Both the position numbers and the translations under genes were made by a program. The notes below the pieces were generated by a model. The model was not told the DNA's origin, ran no database searches, and worked only from the letters and a program-made list of their open reading frames with translations. 64,000 nt of DNA from Nonlabens sp. Hel1_33_55 (GTDB taxonomy: Bacteria > Bacteroidota > Bacteroidia > Flavobacteriales > Flavobacteriaceae), in the NCBI RefSeq assembly GCF_900101765.1, contig NZ_LT627735.1, positions 2,139,501-2,203,500 of the forward strand, given 5' to 3'. Shown piece after piece: positions 24,555 to 32,773 of this stretch. The first letter of the stretch is position 1. Every line of letters begins with the position of its first letter.

Positions 24555-25412
24555 TTAGTTTCTACCACGACCACCTCTACCACGGAAACGTTGAGCCATC
24601 TCTTCCATCTTTTGTTGAAACGTTGTATTGTATTCTTCCAGTTTGATCTCTTCACCTTTCGTGGCTGGTTCAATATCACTACGGCTATCAGGATTGAGAG
24701 CGATTTTTGTACATAACATAGTGGTGTTGTTAGCATTCAACTCAAGAATCAATCCTGGCAATCCGCCATATTCAGCTGGGCCGTGTTGCACTGGTATTTG
24801 AGGGGTGAACCACGCCGTTACAGTCGTGTTCTCATCCTTTTCAATCATATCAGTCAAACTGGTCTCACCATCTTCTTCTTTCTTCTTCTCATTATCATTA
24901 CCACGTCTTCTTCTAAAGGCGCTCATATCAAGCGCATCATTCTTTTTCACCGCTGTAGCTTTGATAGCTGTGTAGTTTCCTATTTGCCTGGTTTCACCAG
25001 TAATTTGCCAATCCAGTACAGGCAGATCATCTTTTATCAAGAATGTTTTTCCCATCATGTCGCGTTGCTCTGTAAAAGTATTAGAGGTGATGTCCTTATA
25101 TTTTTCTCCACCCATTGCAGATCCCATAAAATTTCCCCAACCGCCTCTACCTTGACTAGGTGCAGCTAGAGCCACTTCTTCAATCCAAACCGATTCACTT
25201 CTATTAAACTTCAAGACAAACGTTTTTTCACTCGCTTTTTTGAGGTTTTCTTCAATACGCTTGCGTTGTTCTGGATTGATGTCCCGATTTCCTTCTAGAA
25301 AACTTTTATCAATAGCAGCTTTTGAGAAATAGGTCGCCTCACCATAGATGTCTTGTGCCTGAGCTGTAATTCCCGCAACTAGCAGTATAATTAATCCTAA
25401 TATCTTATTCAT
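24555..25412 (-). CDS. GLPGLI-family secreted protein
   Basis: The 285-residue product has a signal peptide (NKILGLIILLVAGITAQAQ). The defining motif is EYGGLPGLILEL, with the upstream TVTAWFTPQIPVQHGPA segment typical of the family (TIGR01200). The function of GLPGLI proteins is unknown; they are periplasmic or surface proteins specific to Bacteroidetes. A charged KKKEEDGE loop and an Arg/Gly-rich end (RFRGRGGRGRN) are local peculiarities. A second GLPGLI gene is 131 bp upstream in the same direction. Confidence 0.92.
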   Translation of the reverse strand: MNKILGLIILLVAGITAQAQDIYGEATYFSKAAIDKSFLEGNRDINPEQRKRIEENLKKASEKTFVLKFNRSESVWIEEVALAAPSQGRGGWGNFMGSAMGGEKYKDITSNTFTEQRDMMGKTFLIKDDLPVLDWQITGETRQIGNYTAIKATAVKKNDALDMSAFRRRRGNDNEKKKEEDGETSLTDMIEKDENTTVTAWFTPQIPVQHGPAEYGGLPGLILELNANNTTMLCTKIALNPDSRSDIEPATKGEEIKLEEYNTTFQQKMEEMAQRFRGRGGRGRN

Positions 25413-25543
25413 AATGTAGCCTTTTTAATAGTTCAATCGACACGATTGCTTTATAACTATTCTAGGACACACAAAAGCTCCTTAAGTTTCAGGATAGATA
25501 GTTTATTAACTTTTTTATAACACTTGAAGCTGAAAGCCAAAAT

Positions 25544-26428
25544 TTAGTTACTCCGTGTTTCAGTTATGAAGAAACCCTTTCCGCCGTTCTTTTTCATACG
25601 CTCTTCCATTTTTTTGTCCCGTAGCTCGTCAAAGTCTTTTTCATTGATCTCTTTGCCTGATTTAGGCTGTTTGATATTGAGATCTTCTTCTGGATTGATC
25701 TCAATTTTGGTACATAATAAAATTGTATTTGCCTCTTTGACTTCTAAGATCATTCCTGGTAAACCTTGGTACTCTCCAGGACCGTTACTGATAGGTATTT
25801 CTGGTGTCCACCACGCTGTAATGGTTTTATCTTCTTCAGGTATCAAAGCAAATAGACTGCCCTCTTTAGCGTCCTTTTCTTTTTTTTCCTTCTCCGTTTG
25901 TTCTTCCTCGGTAATTTCAGGAGTGTAGGTCGCCTTATAACAAGTGTAGTTTCCTATTTTTTTACTCTCTTGAGTCAACTGCCAGTCATAAGTTTTCACA
26001 TCATCAATGATAAGGAACTCCTTACCCATAATCTGATCTTCTCGATAGAACTTTCCTTCCTTCAAGTCTTTATAAACGGTATTGGTTGAGCCATTATTCA
26101 CCTGAAAACTGACACTTATACCACCAGAAGGTTTTTTGGGTTTTGCTAGTTCGATTACCTTCTCATAGGAGGATTCTGTAGGTGTAAACTTCATGGTATA
26201 TTCCTGCTTGCTACCTGCAGCTAATGCCGCTTTAATTTGGGCGGTTATTTCGGCTCTGCGTGGGTCTTCAGCGACTTCTTTTGCATCCGTGGAGTCTTCC
26301 TTTACATCAAACTTGCTTTGGGCGATGTAGTGTGCGATGGCTTTAAAATCCTGCTGTGCTTGTAGGGAGTTCGCTTTCGCGAAAGCGAGAAAAACAACTA
26401 CCGCGGCAATCCATTTAAAATTTTTCAT
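25544..26428 (-). CDS. GLPGLI-family secreted protein with palindrome in signal peptide
   Basis: The 294-residue GLPGLI protein carries EYQGLPGMILEV with the preceding TAWWTPEIPISNGPG block, and KKIGNYTCYKATY. It is a clear paralog of the gene at 24555, sharing the order of all blocks. The signal peptide MKNFKWIAAVVVFLAFAKANS is partly encoded by the dispersed palindrome (AFAKA at about 15-19); cleavage is likely at LQAQ or near AKA. The stretch between 25413 and 25543 holds nothing else obvious. The start faces the histidine kinase gene across a 117-bp divergent promoter region with three GTTAAC boxes. Confidence 0.92.
   Translation of the reverse strand: MKNFKWIAAVVVFLAFAKANSLQAQQDFKAIAHYIAQSKFDVKEDSTDAKEVAEDPRRAEITAQIKAALAAGSKQEYTMKFTPTESSYEKVIELAKPKKPSGGISVSFQVNNGSTNTVYKDLKEGKFYREDQIMGKEFLIIDDVKTYDWQLTQESKKIGNYTCYKATYTPEITEEEQTEKEKKEKDAKEGSLFALIPEEDKTITAWWTPEIPISNGPGEYQGLPGMILEVKEANTILLCTKIEINPEEDLNIKQPKSGKEINEKDFDELRDKKMEERMKKNGGKGFFITETRSN
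26372..26387. repeat. Dispersed palindrome, copy 9 (in GLPGLI signal peptide)
   Basis: Perfect 16-mer, read LAFAKAN on the minus strand within the signal peptide. Confidence 0.95.
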
Positions 26429-26480
26429 GATATTGATTTTTAGTTCGTCCCAAAGATGGGATGATTTTACAGTGATCTGA

Positions 26481-26506
26481 GTTAACGAGCGTTAACGTGT
26501 GTTAAC
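26481..26506. promoter_or_regulatory. Three GTTAAC boxes at 10-bp spacing, candidate operator
   Basis: GTTAAC occurs at 26481, 26491 and 26501, separated by GAGC and GTGT. The exact 10-bp period places them on one helix face, as expected for tandem binding of an OmpR/PhoB-type regulator. They lie between the GLPGLI gene (minus) and the histidine kinase/response regulator genes (plus), so the adjacent response regulator at 28068 is the natural candidate ligand. Confidence 0.6.
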
Positions 26507-26545
26507 CGATTTTTTATTGCTACCTAAATACAGCACCTTTACCTT

Positions 26546-28075
26546 ATGAATGGGAAAAGATATACGTTAATCCTCATAATGATCAGTGCCGTGGTATTCA
26601 TCACGATTAGCATTCAATTCTATTGGGTGTTCAAGAATTATGAAGAAAGTGAAAGACAGCTAGAGCGCGATATCAACACATCTTTTGACCTCGCAGTTGA
26701 AGATTATTTTACGAATGAATCCAAACGCAATACACTTGGTTTTTATAGCAAGGATGGTGATTTTCCCAAAAGCAAAATGGATAGCATCCTGACCAATATA
26801 GGCAAGGTTATTAAAAGTGAAAATGAAGCTCTCAAATTTCCAGAAAAGGAACAAGGAAGTGACAGCTTGAATAATAAGGATTTAAATATAAGCGGAATCC
26901 AAGTTTTTAAAGGTCTGGATCGAGATACCGCTGCATTTGAAAAAGAATTAAAAACTCCTTTCAACAGGTTATTCATTGCAAAGGATAGCAGTAAAACAGG
27001 AAAAGCCACCATTTCAAACTTAAGGTTTACAGATGATCAAATATCAGGATCAGTCAGAGAGGTTAGTGATCGCATCGTGATTTCTTTTGCTACCAACCAG
27101 ATGGATCTTGAAAAGGTAGACAGTCTGATGAGCGCGTCGCTAGAATCATATGGTATTAACATTGATCATGGTTTTCTATACAATGATGGTGATGACGATT
27201 TTACTCAAGGTACGATTAATGGGACTCAAATTATAGAAAGTGATAGCCCGCAACTGTACCAAAACACAAACCTGAAATTGATCTACTCTGGTGGACAATC
27301 TACCCTTCTTAAACGCAATCTAACTAGCATATCTTTGTCTTTCCTACTTATATGTGGAGTTATTTTTTGCCTATTCTATATGCTGTGGATCATTCGCAAA
27401 CAGAAAGAATTGAGCACCATCAAAAATGATCTAATCTCTAACATTACCCATGAGTTTAAAACACCTATCGCTACAGCAAGCGCTGCACTTGAAGGTGTTC
27501 AGAATTTCACAACTACGGGTGACATAGAAAAATCAACACGTTATTTAGGTATAGGAAGAGAACAGCTGGCAAAACTCAACTTAATGGTAGAAAAGCTATT
27601 GGAAACAGCTACGATCGACAGCGATAAACTGGCTTTGCAAAAAACCAAGTTTTCATTGAGCGATTCCATCGAGGGTTCTGTCAATCGCTATAAAGATCTT
27701 ACCCATAAGTCTATCGAACTGATTGTCCCAGATAAAGAAGTTGAATTTTACGGTGATGAATTCCATCTCGAGAATGCCATTAACAATCTTATTGATAATG
27801 CGATTAAATATGGCGGCGATGCCATAACTATAAAACTAGAAAAAATCACTTCTAAAATTCATCTGGAAGTAAAGGATGACGGCAGTTTGCTTGAGAAAAA
27901 AGACGCCAAATTACTTTTTGACAAGTTCTATCGAGTACCTAGCGGCGATCGTCATACCGTCAAGGGTCACGGTATTGGATTATTTTATACTAAAGCAATC
28001 ATTGAAAAACATGGCGGTAGCATTTTTCTAGACGTGAAACCAACGACCTTCAAAATAGAATTGCCTTATGAATAA
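26546..28075 (+). CDS. Membrane sensor histidine kinase
   Basis: The 509-residue kinase has transmembrane segments near residues 6-28 and about 257-280, with a periplasmic sensor region of about 230 residues and no recognised fold between them. The H-box is NITHEFKTPIATA with phosphoacceptor H302. N-box and G-box follow (NAINNLIDNAIKYG, VKDDG, KGHGIGLFYTKAI). The stop overlaps the start of the response regulator gene by 8 bp. Its overall build resembles the Bacteroidetes RprX-type kinases. Divergent GLPGLI genes suggest that it senses an envelope condition linked to them. Confidence 0.93.
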   Translation: MNGKRYTLILIMISAVVFITISIQFYWVFKNYEESERQLERDINTSFDLAVEDYFTNESKRNTLGFYSKDGDFPKSKMDSILTNIGKVIKSENEALKFPEKEQGSDSLNNKDLNISGIQVFKGLDRDTAAFEKELKTPFNRLFIAKDSSKTGKATISNLRFTDDQISGSVREVSDRIVISFATNQMDLEKVDSLMSASLESYGINIDHGFLYNDGDDDFTQGTINGTQIIESDSPQLYQNTNLKLIYSGGQSTLLKRNLTSISLSFLLICGVIFCLFYMLWIIRKQKELSTIKNDLISNITHEFKTPIATASAALEGVQNFTTTGDIEKSTRYLGIGREQLAKLNLMVEKLLETATIDSDKLALQKTKFSLSDSIEGSVNRYKDLTHKSIELIVPDKEVEFYGDEFHLENAINNLIDNAIKYGGDAITIKLEKITSKIHLEVKDDGSLLEKKDAKLLFDKFYRVPSGDRHTVKGHGIGLFYTKAIIEKHGGSIFLDVKPTTFKIELPYE

Positions 28076-28757
28076 GAAAAAGACTCGCGTACTATTTGCA
28101 GAAGACGAGCCAGCACTGGCGATGATTGTAAAGGAAAGCCTGGAAACCAGAGGATTTGACGTTACTCATTGTGCTGATGGTCAAAAAGCGTTGGATACTT
28201 TTATCAACAATGAATTTGATATTTTGGTTTTGGATGTGATGATGCCTTTACTTGACGGCTTTGAGTTAGCCAGTAAAGTGCGTGAAAACAATAATGCAAT
28301 TCCCATTGTCTTCCTTACCGCAAAATCACAAACAGAGGACGTACTCAAAGGTTTTCACGTAGGAGGAAATGATTATCTCAAAAAACCATTTTCCATCGAA
28401 GAGCTGATCGTGCGAATGAAAAATCTGCTGGAACGTAAACAAGTACAACAGTCTGCAGATATGTATCAACTTGGGCAATATTCTTTCAATTTCCCACAGC
28501 AAAAATTATCATTTAAGGAAAACGACCCAGTAAAACTGACACACCGGGAATCCCATTTGTTGTATCACTTATTACAGAACAAAAATAAGGTTCTCGATCG
28601 CAGTTACATTCTACAGAAATTATGGGGCAGCGATGATTTTTTCACGGGAAGAAGCATGGATGTGTTTATCACAAAACTGCGCAAAAAGCTATCTCAAGAC
28701 GACCAGATAGAAATTGTAAATGTGAGAGGTTATGGGTACAAGCTTTTAACTCCTTAG
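28068..28757 (+). CDS. OmpR/PhoB-type response regulator
   Basis: This 229-residue regulator has receiver residues E12/D13 (FAEDEP), phosphoacceptor D56 (VLDVMMP) and a Lys in LKKPFS. The C-terminal winged helix shows LTHRESHLLYHLLQN and the recognition part SMDVFITKLRKKL. It pairs with the overlapping upstream kinase. It is the likely binder of the GTTAAC triplet upstream of the operon, giving both autoregulation and control of the GLPGLI genes; this is inference. A palindrome copy lies 41 bp behind its stop. Confidence 0.93.
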   Translation: MNKKKTRVLFAEDEPALAMIVKESLETRGFDVTHCADGQKALDTFINNEFDILVLDVMMPLLDGFELASKVRENNNAIPIVFLTAKSQTEDVLKGFHVGGNDYLKKPFSIEELIVRMKNLLERKQVQQSADMYQLGQYSFNFPQQKLSFKENDPVKLTHRESHLLYHLLQNKNKVLDRSYILQKLWGSDDFFTGRSMDVFITKLRKKLSQDDQIEIVNVRGYGYKLLTP

Positions 28758-28798
28758 CTTCAAAATGTAGCGCTATAGCGTATTTGTTGATGTGATCT

Positions 28799-28814
28799 CG
28801 CTTTCGCGAAAGCG
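28799..28814. repeat. Dispersed palindrome, copy 10 (between convergent genes)
   Basis: Perfect 16-mer between the response regulator stop (28757) and the DUF427 stop (28838). Confidence 0.95.
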
Positions 28815-28837
28815 GAATCAAAATTTACACGTCTAAC

Positions 28838-29119
28838 CTACTTTGTAACCTCAACACCCTTCCAAAAAGCAACGTGATCCTGAATTTCTTTGGCAGCGTT
28901 CTTTGGGTCTGGATAATACCAAGCAGCATCCTGATTCTTCTCACCATCTACTTCTAGCGTGTAATAACTCGCTTTACCTTTCCATGGGCAACCAGTGGTT
29001 TTATCGCTCTCCTTGAAAAATTCCTGCTTGATAGCAGTCTTTGGGAAATAGTGATTGTTTTCTACAACGACCGTTTGGTCGCTTTCGGCGATGACTTGAT
29101 TGTTCCAGATTGCTTTCAT
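28838..29119 (-). CDS. DUF427 domain protein
   Basis: This 93-residue cytoplasmic protein begins MKAIWNNQVIAESDQTVVVENNHYFP. It has the DUF427 hallmarks CPWKGKASYY and AAWYYPDPKNAAKEIQDHVAFW. The family is a small beta-rich fold of unknown function, found widely as a single-domain protein. An ATG 9 bp upstream (29128) is an alternative start. The gene stands alone, convergent with the response regulator. Confidence 0.9.
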   Translation of the reverse strand: MKAIWNNQVIAESDQTVVVENNHYFPKTAIKQEFFKESDKTTGCPWKGKASYYTLEVDGEKNQDAAWYYPDPKNAAKEIQDHVAFWKGVEVTK

Positions 29120-29279
29120 GATATTCATTTTCCACTAAATTAACTCGTTGAATGAGGATTCCTCTTGAATTTTTGAAACATTTAAACAGAATCATGTATT
29201 TCATCGAATTGATCTTTACAATTGTTAAAGCTTTCCTAACAATTTATGTACATTGAGGCAAACATTTAAAATCTAACTA

Positions 29280-30302
29280 ATGAAAAAAGTAATTTTATCC
29301 CTATTTGCTACTGCCCTAATCCTATCATGTAGTGAAAACAGTGAATTTCAAGAAGACCCAATCAATAATGACGGTATTCAAACAGCCGAGCTGCGCAAAT
29401 GTTATGCAGCAGAAAATTTTGACAAAATGATGCTCAACCCAGAGTTTGCTTTAAACGCAGCAGCTATTGAAGCAAAGGCTAATCAATTTGCTCAAGCGGC
29501 ATTTGAAAAAGCAAGAAAAAAACCAAGAGGTGGTGGCAATGATGGTGGAGACACTGGTGGCACAGATCCTGGAGATAATATAGGTGTTGTAAACATTCCT
29601 GTGATTGTCCATGTTCTTTATAATAATAATTCAGAAAATATTAGCGATGCGCAGATCAACTCACAAATCGCAGTGCTTAACAACGACTTCAGAAAAACAA
29701 ATAGTGATGCAGGATCAGTTCCATCGGAATTTGCAGGTCTGGCAGCAGATAGCGAAATAACTTTTACTCTTTCCAGCATCACACGCACGTCCTCTACTAG
29801 AACTTCTTGGGGAACTAACGACGCGATGAAAAGTTCGGCAAACGGTGGCGTTGATGCAGTAGACCCTGCAAATAATCTTAATATTTGGGTTTGTAATATT
29901 GGTGGTGGAATTTTAGGATATGCTCAATTCCCTGGAGGACCAGCTTCCACAGATGGTGTAGTTGTAGCTCCACAATATTTCGGAACAATTGGAAGTGCAA
30001 CTGCTCCTTTTGATGGCGGTCGTACGGCTACTCATGAAGTAGGTCACTATTTGAACCTAAGACATATTTGGGGAGATGGAAGATGTAACAGAGATGATTT
30101 TGTTGCAGATACTCCATCTTCAGATAGAGCAAACTACGGTTGTCCATCATACCCTACGTCTCACTGTCGTTCAAATGATATGACAATGAACTACATGGAT
30201 TACGTAAATGATGATTGTATGTATATGTTCAGTGCAGGACAAAAAACTCGTATGAGATCCTTATTTGCCGCTGGTGGTGCGAGAGAATCACTTATCAAAT
30301 AA
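29280..30302 (+). CDS. Secreted zinc metalloprotease, M43 (pappalysin/cytophagalysin) family
   Basis: The 340-residue product begins with a lipoprotein-like signal (MKKVILSLFATALILSC, C17). A propeptide-like helical region is followed by a Gly/Asp-rich linker (GGGNDGGDTGG) at about residue 81-100. The catalytic domain carries HEVGHYLNLRH (252-262), giving zinc ligands H252, H256 and H262 and base E253, and the Met-turn MNYMDY. Several cysteines near the C-terminus probably form disulfides. It likely degrades proteins outside the cell or at its surface. A strong terminator follows, so it is monocistronic. Confidence 0.93.
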   Translation: MKKVILSLFATALILSCSENSEFQEDPINNDGIQTAELRKCYAAENFDKMMLNPEFALNAAAIEAKANQFAQAAFEKARKKPRGGGNDGGDTGGTDPGDNIGVVNIPVIVHVLYNNNSENISDAQINSQIAVLNNDFRKTNSDAGSVPSEFAGLAADSEITFTLSSITRTSSTRTSWGTNDAMKSSANGGVDAVDPANNLNIWVCNIGGGILGYAQFPGGPASTDGVVVAPQYFGTIGSATAPFDGGRTATHEVGHYLNLRHIWGDGRCNRDDFVADTPSSDRANYGCPSYPTSHCRSNDMTMNYMDYVNDDCMYMFSAGQKTRMRSLFAAGGARESLIK

Positions 30303-30322
30303 ATTGAATTACCACTAAATAT

Positions 30323-30352
30323 AAAACCCGAGCTTGTGGCTCGGGTTTTTTT
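30323..30352 (+). terminator. Terminator of the M43 protease gene
   Basis: Arms AAACCCGAGC/GCTCGGGTTT with a TTGTG loop and a T-run. Confidence 0.92.
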
Positions 30353-30479
30353 ATGATAGAGGTGAAATAATAAATGCTTCATTTAGAGTTTAGAACTAAA
30401 TCGGAGAATTTTTTCAATATCAAAAGATCTAAAACACAAGTTTTTTCCCATCAAATCAGTTAAGAGTGAGCTTCTTGAA

Positions 30480-31646
30480 TTAAGGCATTCCACAAAGGAC
30501 GCCACCATTACGGCTACTTCCTGCAATCACTTCAAAATCTCCAAATATTGCACCTGGGCCAATTGGTTGAGAGCAGCTGGTATGTATTTCTTCTACTCTA
30601 CGACCATCAACACTTATAAACACCTTGCTAGATAACGTCTGCTGGTTATCTTGACCTACCAATTGGATCACATCTCCTGGATCCACAGACTGATTGAATA
30701 TTTCTCCTCCACGTTGTTGTTCCACTTTAACGTCTACCGTTTGTGAACCATTGTACACCAAACTTAAAGAGGTAACCTTTCCATCACAAGTATTGCAAGG
30801 CTCTGGTATGTCTGATTCGTCTAGGTCACAAAGTGGACCTCCATTTCTGCTTTCTCCAGCTACAATAATAAAGTCAGAAACCGCATAGCCGATCCCGATT
30901 GGAATACTACAACTCGTATGTATTTTGGCCACCTGAGCACCGTCGATAGACATATATATTTCTGTGCTAAGAGTTCCTTTTCTATCTGTACCATCAATAG
31001 AGAACTGTTCCTGTGGAGTGACGACTCTGTCAAAAACAATTCCACCTCTTTTTTGTTCAACGGTAATTCTAGCACTTTCAGTTCCCTCATATATAAAAGA
31101 TAATGCTGTTACTTTTCCATCACAAGGACCACAAGGTATTGGCGGGTTATTCAACCCAATATTTCCTGCTGCGATGATGGTAGACATATCATCCATACTA
31201 TAGTGTGGACCTACATAATATTCATGATTCTCTGTTAAGTCATAGTAGTCAGTAGAAGTTCCATCATCCTTTTTATCGAAAAAAGTTCTTCCTATTCCAG
31301 TATCTCCATCTATAGGGTTTAGAGTGATAACTCTATCACCATTATTCCCAAAAAGGCCTTCGTGAATATGGACTGGGTGCATGATTCCTGGTATCGTATT
31401 TTCTAGCTTCATGAAAGATTCCACTCCCATGATACCGGCATCTCGAATAGTTATAAAACCTTGTATACCTTGTACATCGGCCTCAATAAGCTTATAGGTT
31501 ACTTGATCAGCATTTTGCGGTAATACGGTAAAAAGTTGCTGAGCGTTTTCTGGCGCAGTAATATCGATTCGATTTTCAAGTGAATCATCACATGAGGCTA
31601 GTAAAACCGCTAATGCAGTCAATACTAGATATTTGAATTTGTTCAT
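30480..31646 (-). CDS. Lipoprotein with tandem Cys-rich repeat domains
   Basis: The 388-residue product has a lipoprotein signal (YLVLTALAVLLASC, C19). Residues about 30-165 resemble a CHRD-like region (PVHIHEGLFGNNGDRVITL). Two repeats of about 100 residues follow, each starting CDGKVT(A/S)LS(F/L)xYxG and containing VEQxRGG, IHTSCSxPIG and a closing G-S/E-SRNGG-x-LC. The paired cysteines suggest disulfides, so it is probably surface-exposed. The repeat family looks like one seen in flavobacterial secreted proteins, but its role is unknown to me. The intergenic space on either side contains no other feature that I can support. Confidence 0.75.
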   Translation of the reverse strand: MNKFKYLVLTALAVLLASCDDSLENRIDITAPENAQQLFTVLPQNADQVTYKLIEADVQGIQGFITIRDAGIMGVESFMKLENTIPGIMHPVHIHEGLFGNNGDRVITLNPIDGDTGIGRTFFDKKDDGTSTDYYDLTENHEYYVGPHYSMDDMSTIIAAGNIGLNNPPIPCGPCDGKVTALSFIYEGTESARITVEQKRGGIVFDRVVTPQEQFSIDGTDRKGTLSTEIYMSIDGAQVAKIHTSCSIPIGIGYAVSDFIIVAGESRNGGPLCDLDESDIPEPCNTCDGKVTSLSLVYNGSQTVDVKVEQQRGGEIFNQSVDPGDVIQLVGQDNQQTLSSKVFISVDGRRVEEIHTSCSQPIGPGAIFGDFEVIAGSSRNGGVLCGMP

Positions 31647-31810
31647 AATGGGATGTGCTATGTTTAAGAAATAAAGTTAGGTTAAGCCATCGCCAACAAA
31701 TTACCTTTTCGTCATATGGCCAATATATTAGACCAAAAATTATTAGTGTTAAACGAATGCCAACAGAACCTTGAAGTTCTAAGTAAGTAACGCGAACTTG
31801 TAAAGCCCTA

Positions 31811-32773
31811 TTACTTAACTTTAAAAAGGTAATCTTTATAAAACTCCCGATCATCCTCATAAAATTTGATGATTTCTAAACCCGCCTTCTGCGCAAGCCA
31901 CTCCACGATGTCATCATCATATTTCTGACTGATCTCAGTATGGATAGTCTCCCATTTTTTAAAATCTACTTTAAGATCCAGTGCATTGATTTGAACTGTG
32001 CAGTCCTTGGTTGCCAGTAAATAGCTTTTGGCAGTTCCCGTTTCTGGATCGTATGCTTCCCAGTGTTCAAAATCCTCAACAGGAAAGTCGGCCTGCATTT
32101 CTTTGTTGATCCTGTGTAGCAAATTTCTATTGAATTCCTGCGTCACACCTTGTGGATCAGCATATGCAGTTTGAATCGTCAATGGATCTTTTTTCTGATC
32201 AAAACCCATGAACAACAAATCCCGCGGACTCATAATATCCTTAAGCTTTCCTAAAAAGTCAATCGCTTCAGGATGATTTAAATTACCAATGTTTGATCCC
32301 AATACTAGAATGACTTTGGGACGCTTATCGTACTGCGCGAGTTCTTGCAATACCTTAAAGTAAGTTCCCTGTTCACCTTGAGCGTCTAGATTGGGAAACA
32401 AATCCAAAAGATCCTTTATCAAATAGTCAATCGAGTTTTGACTGATGTCAATTGGCTTATAGGTGAAATCAACGTTGTTATCAACCAGTTCCTTAAGAAG
32501 GACTTTTGTTTTTTTACCATCACCAGCGCCCAATTCAATTAGATCAAAATCATTTTCATTAGAAAAAGTTTCTCTCAAATCTTCTTTATAGGTATCAATG
32601 ATATTGTACTCACAGTCGGTTAAGTAATACTCTGGTAATGCCATGATTTGTTGAAAAAGCTTATCGCCTTTTTCATCATAGATATATTTGGAACTTAGGA
32701 ATTTGGGATGTGAAGTCAGTCCTTCTTTTACGTGATCCTCAAATTCCTTTTGGAAGGTTTCTTTTTTGGTCAT
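31811..32773 (-). CDS. egtD: L-histidine N-alpha-methyltransferase
   Basis: This 320-residue SAM-dependent enzyme trimethylates histidine to hercynine, the first step of ergothioneine synthesis. The SAM-binding block is DLIELGAGDGKKTKVLL, preceded by LPEYYLTDCEYNI, with VLGSNIGNL further on. These match the DUF2260/EgtD family. The ATG at 32773 overlaps the egtB stop as ATGA, indicating translational coupling; the upstream extension of the open frame is inside egtB. EgtC- and EgtE-like genes are not in the window. Confidence 0.93.
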   Translation of the reverse strand: MTKKETFQKEFEDHVKEGLTSHPKFLSSKYIYDEKGDKLFQQIMALPEYYLTDCEYNIIDTYKEDLRETFSNENDFDLIELGAGDGKKTKVLLKELVDNNVDFTYKPIDISQNSIDYLIKDLLDLFPNLDAQGEQGTYFKVLQELAQYDKRPKVILVLGSNIGNLNHPEAIDFLGKLKDIMSPRDLLFMGFDQKKDPLTIQTAYADPQGVTQEFNRNLLHRINKEMQADFPVEDFEHWEAYDPETGTAKSYLLATKDCTVQINALDLKVDFKKWETIHTEISQKYDDDIVEWLAQKAGLEIIKFYEDDREFYKDYLFKVK

